DNA of 64,000 nt from Sediminibacter sp. Hel_I_10 (GTDB lineage Bacteria; Bacteroidota; Bacteroidia; Flavobacteriales; Flavobacteriaceae), in the NCBI RefSeq assembly GCF_000688335.1, contig NZ_JHZX01000001.1:124001-188000 (forward strand). The letters run 5' to 3'. The position numbers were made by a program, and so were the translations under genes. The stretch's first letter is position 1. Each line of letters begins with the position of its first letter. The notes under the pieces were generated by a model. It saw only the letters and a program-made list of their open reading frames with translations. It was not told the origin of the DNA and made no database searches. Positions 27,446 to 39,200 of the stretch are shown here, in pieces.

Positions 27446-28097
27446 CAAACATTACATAATACCACCCTCCTATTTTAAAGCAAAAGGCATCAAACCTATT
27501 GCTGTGACTGTTCCTAATGAGAAAAAAGCGGTAGCTTCACCTTCGGAAACATTAAGTCAAAAAGATACCCCAAAAGTGGAAGTACCAGCGACACAAACCA
27601 CCGAGGAAAAAGAAAATGTTCTCGACATTAAAAAGGATCAACGCACTTCAGGACTTTCCTTAAAAAGCATAAGAGCAAAAAAAGAGCATCAGATCAAACA
27701 AATGGATGTGGTGGTTGATCAAGAAGATTTACCAAAAAACGCTTTTACTGAAGAGGCTTTTAAAAATGCTTGGAATGCTTACATCGACCAACTCCATAAA
27801 AAAGGAGAAAAAATAATGGCGTCCATTTTAGAAATGGATACTCCTAAATTAAATGGCACCGATATCAAATTAGCATTTCCCAATGACACCCTAAAAGTCG
27901 AATTAGAACGTGCCCAATATCCGTTAATGGATTATCTACGAAAGCGATTGCTCAATTATGATCTCAACTTAGATATTAGTGTTAATGAGGAAATTTCTAA
28001 AAAATATGTCTTTACAGCATTAGATAAATACGAAAAACTTAAGGAAAAAAATCCCAATATTGAACTGCTCCGGAAGACTTTTGGTTTAGATGTTTAA
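27426..28097 (+). CDS. dnaX: dnaX tau-specific C-terminal extension (+1 frame)
   Basis: This frame overlaps the end of the gamma frame and continues for about 220 residues after the A-run (NSKHYIIPPSYFKAKGIKPIAV...). A low-complexity lysine/glutamate/threonine linker is followed by a compact C-terminal domain (from AFTEEAFKNAWNAYIDQL to LLRKTFGLDV). That layout fits the tau region that contacts polymerase and helicase. The fused product would be about 574 residues, a usual tau length for the phylum. An independent ATG exists at 27426 but would give a clamp-loader tail with no enzymatic part, so fusion with the upstream frame is far more likely. Confidence 0.8.
   Translation: MEKKKNSKHYIIPPSYFKAKGIKPIAVTVPNEKKAVASPSETLSQKDTPKVEVPATQTTEEKENVLDIKKDQRTSGLSLKSIRAKKEHQIKQMDVVVDQEDLPKNAFTEEAFKNAWNAYIDQLHKKGEKIMASILEMDTPKLNGTDIKLAFPNDTLKVELERAQYPLMDYLRKRLLNYDLNLDISVNEEISKKYVFTALDKYEKLKEKNPNIELLRKTFGLDV
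27432..27442 (+). other. A11 slippery run at the gamma/tau junction
   Basis: Eleven consecutive A residues follow GATGGAG and precede the frame-0 stop TAG. Loss of one A, or gain of two, in the transcript or a +1 ribosomal shift joins the gamma frame to the downstream frame as GEKKNSKHY. Confidence 0.75.
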
Positions 28098-28228
28098 TAT
28101 TAAGGTTCCCTTTTAAAAAATCTTCTAAACACATCTCATTGATAAAATGCTTACTTTAGTTATTCTATTTTAGGATAGTTTCGAAATAAAGTGACACTAC
28201 AAAACATCTATTTAACAACCAATTACAG

Positions 28229-28795
28229 ATGAAAAAACGTTTTCTACTTCTGCCTTTTATTTTACTCATTGTTTTTGCAAGTTGTGATCACAGAACGAGC
28301 AAGAAAGATCATCTCAAAACTGCTGTTTCAAATTTCAATAAGAATGTCACACTAGATCCTCTTAATGTTTACGAGCCTAAGGAACAAGTGGTCATCCAAA
28401 CCGACTCTATAATTTCAGATACATTTCAGGTGAGCATCAAGAATTACTCTAATTCTTCTTCGGCAATATTATTGAGTGAGAAGATTTCAGATACAGGTCT
28501 TCAAAGCCTATTTCACCGCACATTTGAAAGTGATATTTTGGTCACTGTAAAAGATGACATTATCTTTAAAAAGCACATTTCCGCAGCACATTTTAGTTTA
28601 AATCCAAAAACAGGATTTTGGAAAGATGCCACATTAGAGCATGTCTGGGTAAATCAAGAGTACTCTAATTCAACTTCTTTATCTTTGGGCATCTCTATTT
28701 TAAATCCCAAACTCAAAACCTTTAAGCTATATGAAATGCTTATAGACCGTGAAGGAAACGAAACATTGAATTTAATAGAAGAAACCACATCATAA
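28229..28795 (+). CDS. Putative lipoprotein, unknown function
   Basis: The 188-residue protein starts with a lipoprotein signal (MKKRFLLLPFILLIVFASC) with the lipidation cysteine near residue 19. The rest reads as mixed beta/alpha with no motif I recognise. The stop codon TAA shares its last A with the miaE ATG, so the genes are translationally coupled. This links a cell-envelope protein to a tRNA-modifying enzyme, possibly only by chance of position. Confidence 0.78.
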   Translation: MKKRFLLLPFILLIVFASCDHRTSKKDHLKTAVSNFNKNVTLDPLNVYEPKEQVVIQTDSIISDTFQVSIKNYSNSSSAILLSEKISDTGLQSLFHRTFESDILVTVKDDIIFKKHISAAHFSLNPKTGFWKDATLEHVWVNQEYSNSTSLSLGISILNPKLKTFKLYEMLIDREGNETLNLIEETTS

Positions 28796-29376
28796 TGCTA
28801 GGACTCAAACTTCCCACAGACCCTCGTTGGGTAAATATCGTTGAAAAGAACATAGAAGACATTTTAACAGATCATGCGTATTGCGAGCAAAAAGCTGCTA
28901 GTACTGCAATTTCACTCATTGTTAGCTTTCCTGAATATACCGAATTGGTTACTGAAATGACTGCTCTCGTGAAGGAGGAAATGAGCCATTTTAAATTGGT
29001 TCATGACCGAATCATACAAAACGGATGGACTCTTGGTAGAGATCGAAAAGACGCATACGTCATTGCGTTGATTCAGTTTTTTCCCAAAGGAGGAAGTCGA
29101 ACAACTCAACTAATTCATCGATTGCTCTATGCTGCTTTAATAGAGGCTAGAAGTTGCGAAAGATTTAGATTACTTTCAGAAGAATTGAAAGATCAGGAAC
29201 TCGCAGAATTTTATAGGAAACTTATGGTAAGCGAAGCCAATCACTATACCATGTTTTTAGGTTTTGCAAGACAATATGGTGAACGTGATGAAGTGGACCA
29301 AAAATGGCAAGCACTTTTAGAGTATGAAGCAAAAATCATGAAAGATTTAAGCAAACATGAATCTATTCACGGCTAA
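28795..29376 (+). CDS. miaE: tRNA-(ms2io6A)-hydroxylase
   Basis: The 193-residue protein matches MiaE, a non-heme di-iron monooxygenase of the ferritin-like fold that hydroxylates the isopentenyl group of 2-methylthio-N6-isopentenyladenosine at position 37 of tRNA. Iron-ligand candidates are visible: E31 in CEQKAAS, E62 and H65 in EEMSHF, and downstream EARSCERF and SEANHY. The start LGLKLPTDPRW is typical. The ATG overlaps the stop of the lipoprotein gene by one base. Confidence 0.92.
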   Translation: MLGLKLPTDPRWVNIVEKNIEDILTDHAYCEQKAASTAISLIVSFPEYTELVTEMTALVKEEMSHFKLVHDRIIQNGWTLGRDRKDAYVIALIQFFPKGGSRTTQLIHRLLYAALIEARSCERFRLLSEELKDQELAEFYRKLMVSEANHYTMFLGFARQYGERDEVDQKWQALLEYEAKIMKDLSKHESIHG

Positions 29377-29416
29377 TTGGTGGCAATAATATTTATTAAA
29401 AGTAATTTGAGACTTA

Positions 29417-30322
29417 TTACAGATTTATGCTAGATACGGTGTTAAAGTAAACGCTTTTGATAATACCATCAGACAGCCCAATTTTTGGTACATAGATATC
29501 TTTGGCACCGCTCCATTTCATTGCAGAAAGATAAATTCTGGTGGCGTGGATGATCACATCTGCCCTATCTTGATTAAGGTCCAGTTCGGTAATGCGCTCC
29601 TCGTAATTATAGGTCTGTAACTTGTTATAGTAACTGGTGAGGTAAAAATACGTTAATGGTTTCCCTAAAGCTTTGCCTGAAATTTTAAATATTTTATTAA
29701 TATTTCCTCCAGACCCTATAAGGTCTACCTTGTCATAACTTTCGGTCACACGTTTTATCCATCGCTCGACTTCATGCCAAGTTTCATTTTTGACCATATC
29801 ATTGAGCAATCTTACCGTCCCAATTTTAAATGATTTAGAAGTTACGGTATTTCCATTATGAAACACTGAAAACTCGGTACTACCGCCACCTACATCAACA
29901 TATAAATAGGTTTTATCTTCCTTGATGTACGAGTGAAGATCGGTTGCGGCAATGATTGCCGCCTCTTCTTCTCCATCAATGATATCGATAGAAATGTTCG
30001 CTTTTTTTGAAATTAGCTTTGCAAGTTCTGCACCATTATCTGCCTCTCGCATTGCCGACGTTGCACAAGCTTTGTAAGTAACTACTTTATGCGATTTCAT
30101 AAGTAATTTAAATGCTGTCATGGTATCTAGCATTCTTACTTTATTATCTTCTGAAATCTCACCGTTAACAAAAACATCAGATCCAAGACGAATAGGCACC
30201 CTCACCAAACTGCTTTTTTTAAATTGAGCTGGTTTTCCTTTTTGCTCAATAATATTTGAAATTAATAAACGCACAGCATTAGACCCTATATCTATTGCGG
30301 CGTACTTTTTTATATTGAGCAT
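29417..30322 (-). CDS. ppx: Ppx/GppA-family exopolyphosphatase
   Basis: The 301-residue protein has the actin-like ATPase-fold signatures of Ppx/GppA: AIDIGSNAVRLLI at the N-terminus, the phosphate loop LYVDVGGGSTEFSV, and DLIGSGGNINKI. It is the short form (about 300 residues), without the C-terminal HD domain of E. coli Ppx. It should remove terminal phosphate from polyphosphate, or act on pppGpp. It follows ppk1 with 3 bp between, so synthesis and breakdown of polyphosphate are encoded together. Confidence 0.9.
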   Translation of the reverse strand: MLNIKKYAAIDIGSNAVRLLISNIIEQKGKPAQFKKSSLVRVPIRLGSDVFVNGEISEDNKVRMLDTMTAFKLLMKSHKVVTYKACATSAMREADNGAELAKLISKKANISIDIIDGEEEAAIIAATDLHSYIKEDKTYLYVDVGGGSTEFSVFHNGNTVTSKSFKIGTVRLLNDMVKNETWHEVERWIKRVTESYDKVDLIGSGGNINKIFKISGKALGKPLTYFYLTSYYNKLQTYNYEERITELDLNQDRADVIIHATRIYLSAMKWSGAKDIYVPKIGLSDGIIKSVYFNTVSSINL

Positions 30323-30325
30323 TTC

Positions 30326-32374
30326 TTAATTCAATTTATTTTTATAATAATCGTACAATGCAAACTGTGCACGAACTTTAGGTTCTAAATCGGGTTTGTG
30401 TTTGTTTTTTTGACTGCCATCAATAATGCGTGATTTCACATTGTCTCTCCAACACATATCAAAAACTTCCAGGAGCTCTTGTTTTATATCTTCTTGGTAA
30501 ATAGGACAGCTCACTTCTACTCTATTTTCAATATTTCTTGTCATCCAATCTGCAGATGAAATATACACCTTAGGATCATCATTGTTACAAAATACATAAA
30601 GTCTGGTATGTTCCAAAAATTTATCGATAATACTAATGACTTCTATATTATCACTCATCCCTTTAACTCCAGGAATTAAACAACAAATCCCTCTAACAAT
30701 CATTTGAACTTTCACACCGGCTCTGCTGGCTTCGTACAATTTATCAATCATCTTATAACTTGAGATGCTGTTCAATTTCAGTTTAATAAAAGCCGGTTTT
30801 CCATTTTGAACATTCTCTATCTCCTTATCAATAAGCATAAAGAGCTTTGATTTTGTATAATGTGGAGATGTTATAATATGTTTATATCTATAAACTAGAT
30901 AATTGGTTTCAAAGAAGTTGAATACCTTGTTGACATCTTTCAATATCTTTTGATTTGCAGTAAACATCGTGAAATCGGTATAGATTTTAGCAGTAGACTC
31001 ATTAAAGTTTCCTGTACTTATAAATCCATAACGTTTGGTTAACCCGTCTTCCTCTCGCTCAACCACGCACATTTTACAGTGTACTTTGAGTCCAGTTACT
31101 CCAAACAATAAGTTGATGCCCTCGCCTTGCATTTGTTCGGCATAATCGATGTTCGCTTGTTCATCAAATCGCGCTCTAAGTTCTATAGATACAGTGACTC
31201 TTTTTCCGTTTTTAGCTGCATTTATTAATGAACTAGCAACATGACTGATTTCTGCCAGACGATAAATAGTGATTTTAATGCTACTTACTTTTGGATCAAG
31301 CGCTGCTTCTCTTAAAAATTTTACCACATAAGAAAACGTTTGATATGGGGTATGCAGCATGAAGTCCTTTTGGGACACTGATTTAAAAATACTATGCTCT
31401 AAGCTTAGGCCCTTAACTTTTAAAGGTACAATCTTATTATATAAAAGATCGGTTCTTCCCAAACTAGGGAACCCCATATAATCTCGTCTGTTGTGATAGC
31501 GACCTCCCGGGATCACACTATCCTTAGAATCAATCCCCATTTTAGACATCAAATATTCTAGAGTTTCATCATCGATGGTTTTATCGTACACAAACCTTAC
31601 AGGCTCACCAATTTGTCTGTCCTTGACGCTGGCAGAAATTTTTTCAATAAAACTCTTACTCAAATCACTATCAAAATCCAACTCACCATCACGGGTAATT
31701 TTGATCATATGAGCCGAAATCTTGGTATAACTAAAGATATTGAAAATGTCATTGAGACAATATCTCAAAACATCATCTAAAATAATAATGTAATCCTTGC
31801 CATCTTTGCGTGGCAGTACAACAAAACGATCCATTGACTTTGGAATCTCAATCAATCCATATTGACGGGAGTTATCCTTAAGTTCCATTTTAACTGCCAA
31901 ATATGCTGAAATATCCTCGAGTAAAGGTAATTTCACAGAATCGTTGAGCACTATAGTTACCAAAGCCGGACTTATATGCTCAATAAAATAGCGCTTAATA
32001 AAGTCGTGTTGATCTGATGATATTTCCGTTTCCTTAATTACGAAAATGTTCTTTTTTTCTAATTTCTTCTGAATATTACTCAAAATATCCAAACTCTTGG
32101 TTTGTTGCTTTATTACAATATCTGTAATGATATTTAGAAGATCACTGGCCTTGATTCCTAGTTCGCTTTTACCACCTTTACCAGCTTCATCAATACGTTT
32201 AACGGTAGCATATCGTACCTTAAAAAATTCATCTAGATTATTTGAGAAAATCCCCAAAAATCGAAGTCGTTCGATAAGCGGTACATTTTCATCTGAAGCT
32301 TCTTGCAGCACTCTACCGTTAAACTGCAACCAGCTTAACTCTCTATTTATATATTCGTTTTTTTCTTTAACCAT
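30326..32374 (-). CDS. ppk1: Polyphosphate kinase 1
   Basis: The 682-residue protein has the full PPK1 layout: an N-terminal domain starting YINRELSWLQFNGRVLQEA, a middle domain, and two phospholipase D-like C-terminal domains. H432 in VHCKMCVV lies where the autophosphorylated histidine (E. coli H435) is expected; ISTGNFNESTAKIYTD is another conserved block. PPK1 makes polyphosphate from ATP at the membrane. The sixA-like gene lies directly upstream with no gap, and ppx 3 bp downstream, so the three form one operon. Confidence 0.95.
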   Translation of the reverse strand: MVKEKNEYINRELSWLQFNGRVLQEASDENVPLIERLRFLGIFSNNLDEFFKVRYATVKRIDEAGKGGKSELGIKASDLLNIITDIVIKQQTKSLDILSNIQKKLEKKNIFVIKETEISSDQHDFIKRYFIEHISPALVTIVLNDSVKLPLLEDISAYLAVKMELKDNSRQYGLIEIPKSMDRFVVLPRKDGKDYIIILDDVLRYCLNDIFNIFSYTKISAHMIKITRDGELDFDSDLSKSFIEKISASVKDRQIGEPVRFVYDKTIDDETLEYLMSKMGIDSKDSVIPGGRYHNRRDYMGFPSLGRTDLLYNKIVPLKVKGLSLEHSIFKSVSQKDFMLHTPYQTFSYVVKFLREAALDPKVSSIKITIYRLAEISHVASSLINAAKNGKRVTVSIELRARFDEQANIDYAEQMQGEGINLLFGVTGLKVHCKMCVVEREEDGLTKRYGFISTGNFNESTAKIYTDFTMFTANQKILKDVNKVFNFFETNYLVYRYKHIITSPHYTKSKLFMLIDKEIENVQNGKPAFIKLKLNSISSYKMIDKLYEASRAGVKVQMIVRGICCLIPGVKGMSDNIEVISIIDKFLEHTRLYVFCNNDDPKVYISSADWMTRNIENRVEVSCPIYQEDIKQELLEVFDMCWRDNVKSRIIDGSQKNKHKPDLEPKVRAQFALYDYYKNKLN

Positions 32375-32860
32375 TTATTTTAAATCCTTGGGATATATTG
32401 TAGCAATTGTTTGTCCGTTTTTAATGTCTTGCCAAGATTTACAATCAAATTGAATAATCGCTAAACCGGTTGTTGGCAAATTTTCAATAAATCTGTTCCC
32501 AAATATATTGCAAATTGATGTGAAAGCATGATTGTGTCCAAAAATCATAACATTATCATAATTATTGTCAAGATTTTTAATGACTTTGATGAGCTTTTCA
32601 CCCTGAAAGTCATATAAATCTTCATTGACTTTAACACTTTCATCTGAAATTTCTAAATTTTTAAGAAAAATTTCGCAAGTCGAAAAAGCACGAACGGCCG
32701 GGCTCGAGAGCACTAAATCCAGACGTATTAGCTTAGTTTTAAATTCGTTGGAAACCAAGTGCGCATCATTGATTCCGCGTGTTTTCAGTGGTCTTTTTTT
32801 ATTAGGAAGATCATGCTCCCAAGAGGATTTTCCGTGTCTAGTAAGAATAAGTGTTTTCAT
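32375..32860 (-). CDS. SixA-like histidine phosphatase
   Basis: The 161-residue protein starts MKTLILTRHGKSSWE, the phosphohistidine RHG motif of the histidine phosphatase superfamily, with the second histidine in MIFGHNHAF. The size and layout fit SixA, which removes phosphate from histidine phosphotransfer domains. Its stop abuts the ppk1 ATG, so it leads the polyphosphate operon. Since PPK1 works through a phosphohistidine, a direct link is tempting but unproven. Confidence 0.88.
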   Translation of the reverse strand: MKTLILTRHGKSSWEHDLPNKKRPLKTRGINDAHLVSNEFKTKLIRLDLVLSSPAVRAFSTCEIFLKNLEISDESVKVNEDLYDFQGEKLIKVIKNLDNNYDNVMIFGHNHAFTSICNIFGNRFIENLPTTGLAIIQFDCKSWQDIKNGQTIATIYPKDLK

Positions 32861-33252
32861 AATTCATATCGATTAAACGCAAATATTTCCGATAAAATGT
32901 TGCATAATTCCTTTTTAACGATTATTTTCGTCCCTTCAACATTTAAATTTGCGTGAGCTTTTAGTAATGAGTTCATTTGTTCATATTATTAAATATTAAA
33001 ATGACCCCAAATCAAAGATATATTAATAAATCCATTTCCCTTGCATTGCTCGTCAATGCACTTCCCTCAACATTTTTTATTGATGACTTTATTTATACTC
33101 GCTTGAATTGTTTAATCAGGAATTCAAACGTCGTCATGGAATAAAGTGCATACATCCGATTAACAATTATTTTGTTCTAAGATGTATCAAAGGTTAAAAA
33201 AATAATTTTTTTCAACAAACTAAATTTTAAGTGTATGGTAAACATTACTTAC
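32861..33252. other. Intergenic region between divergent sixA-like and adhesin genes
   Basis: About 390 bases between divergent genes, expected to hold both promoters. No exact TAnnTTTG was found upstream of either gene. A 7-bp inverted repeat TGCATTG/CAATGCA (33042-33048, 33054-33060) could be an operator. A 47-codon ATG frame at 33001-33144 has no recognisable product. Confidence 0.4.
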
Positions 33253-36200
33253 ATGAAAACGCTGAATAGTTGCATTATTATGCTTCTATTATTATTGAAC
33301 TTAGAGGGCTTTGCACAGGGTCCCGCTGTTTTTACTTGTGATGGCACTGCTTTATATCAGACTATCAGTATTGAAGAGAATATACCAGGAGTTGGTAGCC
33401 AAGGAGATTTCATTTTCTACAGCGTAAATCCATCGACAGGAGAATTTACTTTTGTAAATAACTTATCTGTTGACGATGATGGTGGAGCCGATGGAGATAC
33501 AGCGATCTCTGGAAATATAAATTCGATTGGTTTTAATCCTATTGACGGATTTATTTATGGCATCAGTACAAACTTGACACCTATATTGTATAAAATCTCT
33601 CCTAATGGATACGTACAGAATCTTGGAAATATTTCTGGACCATTAGCAAATGTCAGTGGAAAGCAAGCCGGTGTTATTGATCAAAATGGAATATATTACG
33701 TTACAGGCAGTTCTCAAAAGCTTTACAGCATAGATTTATCGTCGTCACCTTCGCCAGGAGACATTATCACATCGACATTTTTATTCAATACAGGAAAAGC
33801 AACTTCTGATATCGCAATCAACCCAATCAATAATTTAATATACGGTTGGGATGAAGGAACAAAGCGACAATTATTTACAATAAACACAAATAATGGTGAT
33901 ATTAGTGTCATCGGTCCAGCTGAAGCAACAAGCCAATATAGGGTTTTTGGTGCCTTATATTTTACAGCAGGAGGACAACTAATTGGGTATGGTGATGACG
34001 CCAATATTAATGGTTTTAACACTCAAGAAACCTTAGTACAAATAAATGTTGATACAGGTATTCCATCATTTATTGCTACTGGAGAAAGTGTTAACTCTAA
34101 CGATGGAACATCTTGCCCTTATGGTTTAGAACTTTTTAAAGCTGCTCCCGAAAATGTTAGTTTAGGTGAAGAGTTTACTTATACTTTTACAATTTATAAT
34201 GCCTCTGGAGTTCCATTAACTAATTTAGAATTTATTGATAACTTGATTGATGGCATTATTTTTACAACAGATCCTTTCAATATAACAAATAACTTGCAGA
34301 TTATAGGAAGCACGGAGGGTCTAACTTCGGCTAACCTGACAATCAATGAAGTACCTATAGGTTTTAGCTCATTCCAGATTAATGTAACTACGGACTGTTC
34401 TACAGAGAATATGGTTATAAGTAATCAGGCGACTTTATCCTCTGATGTCCTTACAGTAACCTCGGATGACCCACAAATGGCAGGTGTAACAAATACCACC
34501 ATTACAGACATTCAAGATCCAACGATCAATGTTCCAGATCCTTTAGTTATAGAGGGATGTGATCTCAATGTAATTAATGAGGATAATGCCTTATTTCCAT
34601 TTACAACAACCCAGTCTAACGATATAAAAGACATTTTTAATACGGTTTCAGATTATACAACTACAGCTCCACAAAACATTGAGAGCATCACTTATATAGA
34701 TGAGATTATTGATGAAAATAGTTGTCCTAAAGTGGTCAATAGAAACTTTAGCTTAACAAGTACATGTGGTGCCGTAACAGTAATCACTCAAGTCATTAAT
34801 GTTACAGATACTGTACTACCAATTATTTTAGAGTCTCTTCCAGAAGATGTCACCGTAGAGTGTGATAGCATTCCTGAAGCTCCTGTTTTAACAGCGGAAG
34901 ATAATTGTAGTATTATTGAAGTGATTTTTTCAGAAAACGTAATCGCTGGAGAATGTGAATTTCAACAAACTATTGAAAGAACGTGGTCTGCGACTGACGA
35001 CTGCAATAATACAACGTCCCATACGCAAATAATTACAGTACAAGACACTACAGCGCCTGAGGCTCCCGTTGCACCAGAAGACATCACTTATGAGAACGTT
35101 GATCCAAACACTATTGATCCTGTAACTTTAACAGCGATTGATAATTGTTCTGGAGATATTGAAGCAGTGTCTGTGGACACCATAGATGACTCAGACCCTA
35201 GTAATATTATTATTATTAGAACATGGACTTTCGTTGACGACTGTGGTAACAGTTCTTCCGTATCTCAGACCATAACAGTAATTGATGATCTATCATTTGC
35301 ATGTGATGGCACGGTATTTTACCAAACCATTCAGATTAATCAGGATATAGAAAACGTTGGATCAGCAGGTGATTTTGTACTTTACCTGGTAAACCCTAGT
35401 GGCGATTTTTCATTTTTTGCTAATTTATCCGTAGATGATGATGGTGCTGGTACAGAAGATGAAGCCATAGTGAATACTATTAACGGTATCGGGTTCAATA
35501 CTGTCGATGGTTTGATTTATGGTGTTGATTCTACAGCTGATTACCTTTATAGAATAAAACCAAATGGATATGTAGAAAATCTGGGCATTGTTTCTGGCCC
35601 TATTTCCAATTCAAGCAATTATTCTGGTACATTTGACAATGATGGGACTTACTACGTTTTTGGAAGTAACGGAAATTTGGTAAGTATTGATTTATCCGGT
35701 GAAGTCAATCCTGGAGATCCTATTACGTCAACGTTTCTTTATGATTTAAATATTGATTCTCCGGACGTTGCAATAAATCCTTCAGATTTTAAAATGTATG
35801 GCTGGAACAGTTCTACAAGACAGTTGTTTAGAGTTGATCTCACCAATGGCAATGTAGAAATCATAGGCCCTGCTGCTAATACCAGTAATTACTTTTCTTT
35901 TGGTGGTATGTATTTTACCGCGAGTGGTCAATTATTTGGCTACGGAAATGATACCACAGTTGGTACTCCAGGAAACTCTCAAGAAAGCGTAGTTCAGTTT
36001 AATTTAACTACAGGTGAGCCAACAACTATTGGAATTGGCATTGAAGTTACAGCAAATGACGGTGCGTCTTGTGCCTTTGGTTTTGAGCTTTTAAAAGATG
36101 CTCCTAACACTGTTGATTTAGGACAAATATTTACCTATACCTTTACAATTGCAAACGCCACAAATGATAGTCTAAATGATTTAGAATTTATTGATGACCT

Positions 36201-39200
36201 GATGTCTGGCCTCACCTTTACTTCTGATCCTTATAATATCACAAATGGGATGTCTATTGAAGGGACAACAGATGGTCTTACATCTGCCAACCTAACAATT
36301 GGCAATATCCCTACAGGTTCTAGCACATTTCAAATTGATGTGGTTACAGATTGTTCTATTGAAGGCGTAATTAGTAATCAGGCCACTTTGTCCTCAGAGT
36401 TTTTGACGGTGACTTCAGATGATCCTCAAACCTCAGGAGTAACCAATACAACAGTTACACAAATTACAGATCCTACCATTAACGTTCCTAATCCTTTAGT
36501 TATTGAGGGTTGTGATATTAGTGTAATCAACATTGAAAGTGCTGTCTTTCCTATTAGCACAACAATGTCTGATGATGTCAAAGACGTTTTCAATACTGTG
36601 ACCGATTACACAACTAACGCTCCTCAAAATATCGAAAGCATTACCTACATAGATACCATCGTTGATGAAAATAGCTGTCCTATAGTATTGAACAGAAATT
36701 TCACATTAACAAATACTTGTGGAGCTGTAAGCGTTATCACTCAAGTTATAAATGTAACCGATTCAGTTTTACCTTCCTTTATCGAAAGTCTACCGGCCGA
36801 TGTGACCCTAGAATGTGGAAATATCCCAGAGGCTCCTGTATTAACTGCTGAAGATAACTGTAGCGATGCAAACGTTGTTTTTTCTGAAAATATCGTCTTA
36901 CAAGATTGCGGACAAATTGTAGAAAGAACTTGGACAGCAACTGATGCTTGTGGAAATACTAGAATTCATACACAAACTATAACAGTTGAAGATACCACTG
37001 CTCCCGTAGCACCTGATGCTCCAGAAGATATCACTATTGAAGGTACGGATATTGAAGATGTACCTTCTGAAAATTTAACAGCTCTTGATAACTGTTCTGG
37101 TGAAATTGAAGCTACTCCAGTTGATACTGTAGATGAATCAGATCCTAATATGATTGTTATCATTAGAACGTGGACGTTTGTAGACAATTGCGGAAATAGC
37201 TCTTCTGTATCGCAAACTATAACCTTGGTAGATGATCCATCCTTTGCTTGTGATGGTACAGTATTCTATCAAACTATCCGAATCAATAACAATATTGAAG
37301 GTGTAGGTTCTGCTGGTGACTTTATTTTATACTTAGTAAATCCTAGTGGAGAATTCTCTTTCTTTGCTAACCTATCTGTAGATGATGATGGAGCAGGAAC
37401 TGAAGATGAAGCGCTTGTAGATTCAATTAATGGGATCGGTTTTAACACTGTAGATGGATTATTGTATGGTGTAGATTCTACTGATGATTACCTATATCGT
37501 ATCATGCCAAATGGCTATGTACAAAACTTAGGTGTGGTTACTGGACCTATATCCAACTCTAGTAATTACTCTGGAACGTTTGACAATGATGGAACCTATT
37601 ATGTTCTAGGTAATAATGGAAGTCTGGTGAGCATTGATTTATCTGGTGAAGTTAATCCGGGTGACCCTATTACATCAACCTTCCTTTATAATTTAAATGT
37701 AAACTCTCCTGACGTTGCGATCAATCCTTCAGATTTTAAAATGTACGGATGGAACAGTAATACAAGACAATTATTTAGAGTAGACTTATCAACAGGTGAT
37801 CTTGAAATTATAGGCCCTGATGCTAATACCAGTAACTACTTTTCTTTTGGAGGTTTGTATTTCACGGCTAGTGGTCAATTATTCGGCTACGGAAATGACA
37901 CAAATGTTGGAAGTCCAGGGAATTCTCAAGAAAGTGTTGTACAGTTTGACTTAGCAACGGGTATACCTACCACTATTGGTATTGGCCCTGAAGTAACAGC
38001 AAATGACGGTGCGTCTTGTGCTTTTGGCTTTGAATTGTTAAAAGATGCTCCAGCAACTGTAGATTTAGGCCAAGTGTTTACTTATACCTTTACTATAGCT
38101 AATGCAACTAACGGCATCTTGAATGATCTTGAATTTATTGATGATTTAATGTCTGGTCTAGTGTTTACTTCAGATCCTTATAACATCACTAACGGCATGT
38201 CTATAACAGGTACTACAAATGGTCTTACCTCTGCAAACCTTACCATCGGTAATATTGCTACAGGATCAAGTACCTTCCAAATTGATGTCGTTACCGATTG
38301 TTCTATTATTGATGGAATAATTAGTAATCAAGCTACGCTATCTTCAGAATTTTTGACAGTCACATCAGATGATCCTCAAACTGCTGGAGTTACAAATACA
38401 ACGGTTACTCAAATTACAGATCCTACAATAGAGATCCCTAATCCTTTAGTTATTGAAGGTTGCGATACTAGTGTTATTACTGTTGAAAATGCAGTGTTCC
38501 CACTTAGCGAAACAATGTCAGAAGATATTAAAGATGTATTCAACACGGTAGACGGCTATACAGCTACTGCGCCTCAAAATATTGAGAGCATTACGTATAT
38601 AGATACTATTGTTGACGATAATAGCTGTCCTATTATAGTTAATAGAGTGTTCACCTTGATTAATACATGTGGCGTTTCTACTGAAATCACACAAGAAATA
38701 AACGTTCAAGATACTGAAGCACCAACATTCACGGTTCCAGATGATATTACGATCGAATGTGACGATGATGCAACATTCTTAAGTTTAACTGGAGATGTAA
38801 CCGATGAAGCAGACAACTGTACAACAGATTTGGAAGCAACCTATGTTGACGCCTTCCAGGAAACAGATTGTGCAGGTGCAATGACCATTTTAAGAAGTTG
38901 GACCTTAACAGATGACTGCGGAAATGAAACCACTTTGGTGCAAACCATTACTATGCAAGATAGTGTTGCCCCTATGTTTACCGTTCCTGCAGATGTAACT
39001 CTTGATTGCGATGTTGACGTTACCGACCTTTCCATAACAGGAGATGTTACCGACGAAGCAGACAATTGTGCTACTACAGGCCTTGACGCTGTATTTACAG
39101 ATGAAATAGAACAAGGTGAATGTGCAGGAGGTTCTGTTATTACAAGAACTTGGACCTTAAGTGATGGTTGTAACGAAACCACTATGGTTCAAACCATCAC

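Noticed and set aside
33001-33144. 47-codon frame starting at an ATG (MTPNQRYINKSIS...)
   Set aside because: No signal peptide, no recognisable family and no ribosome or promoter cue; probably chance in an AT-rich intergenic region.
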